Shown in pieces: positions 4,972 through 6,431 of a stretch of 6,431 bases of DNA; positions within the stretch are counted from its first letter, which is position 1, and each line of letters opens with the position of its first letter. The notes beneath the pieces were generated by a model that was given only the letters and a program-made list of their open reading frames with translations, did no database searches and had not been told where the DNA came from. Made by a program: the position numbers and the translations under genes. This stretch comes from Oscillospiraceae bacterium (GTDB lineage Bacteria > Bacillota > Clostridia > Oscillospirales > Oscillospiraceae): the NCBI GenBank assembly GCA_017624645.1, contig JAGAMQ010000065.1:1-6431 (forward strand), read 5' to 3'.

Positions 4972-5226
4972 GATATGCAGAGGCTATGAATGGGTTGTCG
5001 TGTAACGGTAATGCGCTGACAGAGAGAGCGGTATGGTGGAAGCCGCTTGCGCACGGTACAGGGCTTTCTCCCAGGAGCTGTGATCCTGAAACGACAGTAG
5101 GGATTTCCGGCTGATCCCGTTACAGATCACGATGTCTTTACATCAAAAAGCTGCGCTGTTATGCGAATGCGGGTGGTACCGCGGAGGATCGTCCTTCGTC
5201 CCGAATGGGATAAGGGCGAATTTTTT
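4972..5226 (+). promoter_or_regulatory. T-box leader of pheST, predicted tRNA-Phe sensor
   Basis: An RNA leader that reads tRNA-Phe charging: uncharged tRNA stabilises an antiterminator and lets transcription reach pheST. Stem I distal features are at 5020-5046: AGAGAG, then a helix AGCGG/CCGCT around a loop with GGTG. The 3' side has the conserved series GGAGCTGT (5074-5081), TGAA (5087-5090) and AGTAGG (5096-5101). Aligning the GGAGC block with other T-boxes places the specifier at 5066-5068, TTC, a Phe codon. A small hairpin GGGAT/ATCCC (5100-5104/5114-5118) follows. The T-box sequence GGGTGGTACCGCGG is at 5171-5184; its TGGT (5174-5177) would pair with the ACCA end of a tRNA having A73, as bacterial tRNA-Phe has. 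The antiterminator arms (5171-5173, 5181-5183 with 5190-5195) compete with the terminator. The 5' boundary follows from the promoter. The specifier register is inferred by eye; alternatives shifted by a base are possible. Confidence 0.9.
5189..5226 (+). terminator. T-box regulated intrinsic terminator
   Basis: Stem 5189-5202 with 5207-5219 around a GAAT loop, with one wobble, one mismatch and a bulge, followed by six T (5221-5226). Its left arm includes bases 5190-5195 needed for the antiterminator, so the two structures are mutually exclusive. Confidence 0.85.
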
Positions 5227-5251
5227 ATTTTCTGTTTGGAAGGAGAACAGT

Positions 5252-6295
5252 ATGAAACAGCAACTGGAAAACATTAGATTGCAGGCAATGCAGGAGCTTG
5301 ATAACGCTACCACACCTGCAGCTTTGGAGGAATTGCGTGTACGTCTGCTGGGTAAAAAAGGTGAACTGACTGCCGTTCTGAAGCAGATGGGCAAGCTCTC
5401 TGCAGAGGAACGTCCCATTATGGGTCAGGCGGCAAACGCAGTCCGCGCTGCTATTGAAGAGAAGCTGGAACAGCGAAAAACTGTGATCAATGCAGCAGTT
5501 CTGGAGCAAAAGCTTGCTCAGGAAGCCCTGGATGTGACCATCCCAGGCACGCCGGTAAACCTTGGTCATCAGCATCCTATGAACATTGTTCTGCAGGAGA
5601 TCAAGGATATCTTTGTGGGAATGGGTTACCAGGTTGTTGACGGTCCTGAGGTCGAACTGGCTGACTACAACTTTACCCGCCTCAACATTGAAGAGGGCCA
5701 TCCTTCCAGGGACCGCAGCGATACTTTCTATTTTACAGATGATGACAGTGTTCTGCTGCGCACTCAAACAAGCCCCATGCAGATCCGTGCCATGGAGAAC
5801 ACGAAGCCTCCTATATGCATCCTCGCCCCGGGTCGTGTGTTCCGTAAGGACGAAGCAGATGCAACCCACTCCCCTATGTTCCATCAGATCGAAGGTCTTG
5901 TGGTGGATGAAAACATTACTATGGGCGATTTGAAGGGTGCACTTGTAACAGTCATGCGCCGCATTTACGGACAAGATGCGCAGATGCGCTTCCGTCCTCA
6001 CCACTTCCCTTTCACTGAGCCCAGCTGCGAAATGGACATGCAGTGCCATAAGTGCCACGGCACCGGCGAAGTGGACGGTCATGTTTGCTCCACCTGTCAC
6101 GGTGAAGGCTGGATTGAGCTGCTGGGTGCAGGCATGGTCCATCCCAAGGTTCTAGAGGGCTGTGGCATTGATCCCGAGAAGTATTCCGGATTTGCCTTTG
6201 GCATGGGTCTTGAGCGTATGGCTATGGGACGGATGAAGATCAACGATCTTCGACTGATTTTCGACAATGACATCCGTTTCCTTGAGCAATTCTAA
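5252..6295 (+). CDS. pheS: Phenylalanine–tRNA ligase alpha subunit
   Basis: Catalytic subunit of the alpha2-beta2 phenylalanyl-tRNA synthetase, which charges tRNA-Phe using ATP in the cytoplasm. The 347 residues are a normal length. Residues 1-85 form the tRNA-binding coiled-coil arm (LENIRLQAMQEL, EELRVRLLGKKGELTAVLK). The class II core follows: VDGPEVE (motif 1 region), RVFRKDEADATHSPMFHQIEG with R195 and H211 (motif 2), FTEPSCEMD, and GMGLERMAMGR at 317-327 (motif 3). A zinc-ribbon insert has C265-x2-C268 and C279-x2-C282, each in a CxxCHGxG setting. The ATG at 5252 fits the family N-terminus and has AAGGAG (5240-5245) 6 bases upstream; the open frame extends upstream through the T-box, but that part is not coding. 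It is controlled by the T-box and followed after 15 bases by pheT. Confidence 0.97.
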   Translation: MKQQLENIRLQAMQELDNATTPAALEELRVRLLGKKGELTAVLKQMGKLSAEERPIMGQAANAVRAAIEEKLEQRKTVINAAVLEQKLAQEALDVTIPGTPVNLGHQHPMNIVLQEIKDIFVGMGYQVVDGPEVELADYNFTRLNIEEGHPSRDRSDTFYFTDDDSVLLRTQTSPMQIRAMENTKPPICILAPGRVFRKDEADATHSPMFHQIEGLVVDENITMGDLKGALVTVMRRIYGQDAQMRFRPHHFPFTEPSCEMDMQCHKCHGTGEVDGHVCSTCHGEGWIELLGAGMVHPKVLEGCGIDPEKYSGFAFGMGLERMAMGRMKINDLRLIFDNDIRFLEQF

Positions 6296-6310
6296 CAGGA
6301 GGGATAGATT

Positions 6311-6431
6311 ATGAATCTGAACAGAAAATGGCTGCATGAGGAATTTGTGGATCTTTCCCACGTTTCTGATAAAGAATTTGTTGAAAAGCTGACGATCTTC
6401 GGTCAGAAGGTCGAGACCTACGAGCGCATGG
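6311..6431 (+). CDS. pheT: Phenylalanine–tRNA ligase beta subunit (5' part only)
   Basis: Start of the partner subunit that carries the tRNA anticodon-interaction and editing domains. Forty codons are visible, reading MNLNRKWLHEEFVDL then VSDKEFVEKLTIFGQKVE, which matches the N-terminal W-L-x-E-F-V-D / G-x-K-V-E pattern of Clostridial PheT. The ATG at 6311-6313 has AGGAGGG (6297-6303) 7 bases upstream. The gene is cut by the end of the window, not broken. It shares the T-box-controlled transcript with pheS. Confidence 0.93.
   Translation, partial: MNLNRKWLHEEFVDLSHVSDKEFVEKLTIFGQKVETYERM

Noticed and set aside
5132..5251. Upstream extension of the pheS reading frame
   Set aside because: It runs through the T-box antiterminator and terminator; the ATG at 5252 has a proper Shine-Dalgarno and the family N-terminus.
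5225..6142. Long open frame on the minus strand opposite pheS
   Set aside because: It is the antisense shadow of pheS, with no recognisable domains and no ribosome binding site reason to prefer it.
1..6431. CRISPR array, insertion sequence, tRNA or rRNA gene, or prophage remnant
   Set aside because: No spaced direct repeats, transposase, terminal inverted repeats, tRNA-like cloverleaf or phage genes were seen on either strand.

Overview
The window looks like a piece of a Clostridia chromosome, probably order Oscillospirales. The reasons are the roughly balanced base composition, strong AGGAGG-type ribosome binding sites, a T-box ahead of pheST, and the order NAD(P)HX dehydratase – lipoprotein – MazF, which resembles the Bacillus/Clostridium ydcC–alr–ndoAI–ndoA neighbourhood. 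Taxonomy is inferred from these traits only. Nothing suggests a phage or transposon; this is housekeeping chromosome with several well-defined regulatory sites between the genes.

Positions 1–2043 hold a two-gene leftward operon: a membrane-anchored D-alanyl-D-alanine carboxypeptidase (628–2043) followed 5 bases later by a family 4 uracil-DNA glycosylase (59–622), closed by a strong intrinsic terminator (4–48). The 109-base gap 2044–2152 carries two divergent sigma-A-type promoters with adjacent -10 boxes, and each -35 box sits inside its own perfect inverted repeat. The rightward promoter serves a small membrane-anchored helix-hairpin-helix protein of the ComEA family (2153–2527).

Positions 2529–4877 are all leftward: nnrD (4029–4877), a LolA-like/GerS-like lipoprotein (3456–4019) coupled to it, then mazF (2950–3315) with its own likely promoter and a hairpin leader, and finally an uncharacterised 123-residue protein (2529–2900). 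A terminator hairpin lies between mazF and this last gene, and its 3' arm doubles as the Shine-Dalgarno sequence of that gene. Neither an alanine racemase gene nor a MazE-type antitoxin gene is present where the related neighbourhoods carry them.

Positions 4878–5251 (374 bases without a gene) contain back-to-back promoters for nnrD (leftward) and pheST (rightward), then a complete T-box leader with a candidate Phe specifier UUC, an antiterminator and a terminator. pheS (5252–6295) and the first 40 codons of pheT (6311 to the window end) follow. I see no clearly undescribed system. The best leads are the terminator/Shine-Dalgarno overlap at 2900–2946, the interlocked divergent promoters at 2064–2134, the antitoxin-less mazF, and the Arg-for-Lys change in the carboxypeptidase KTG box.
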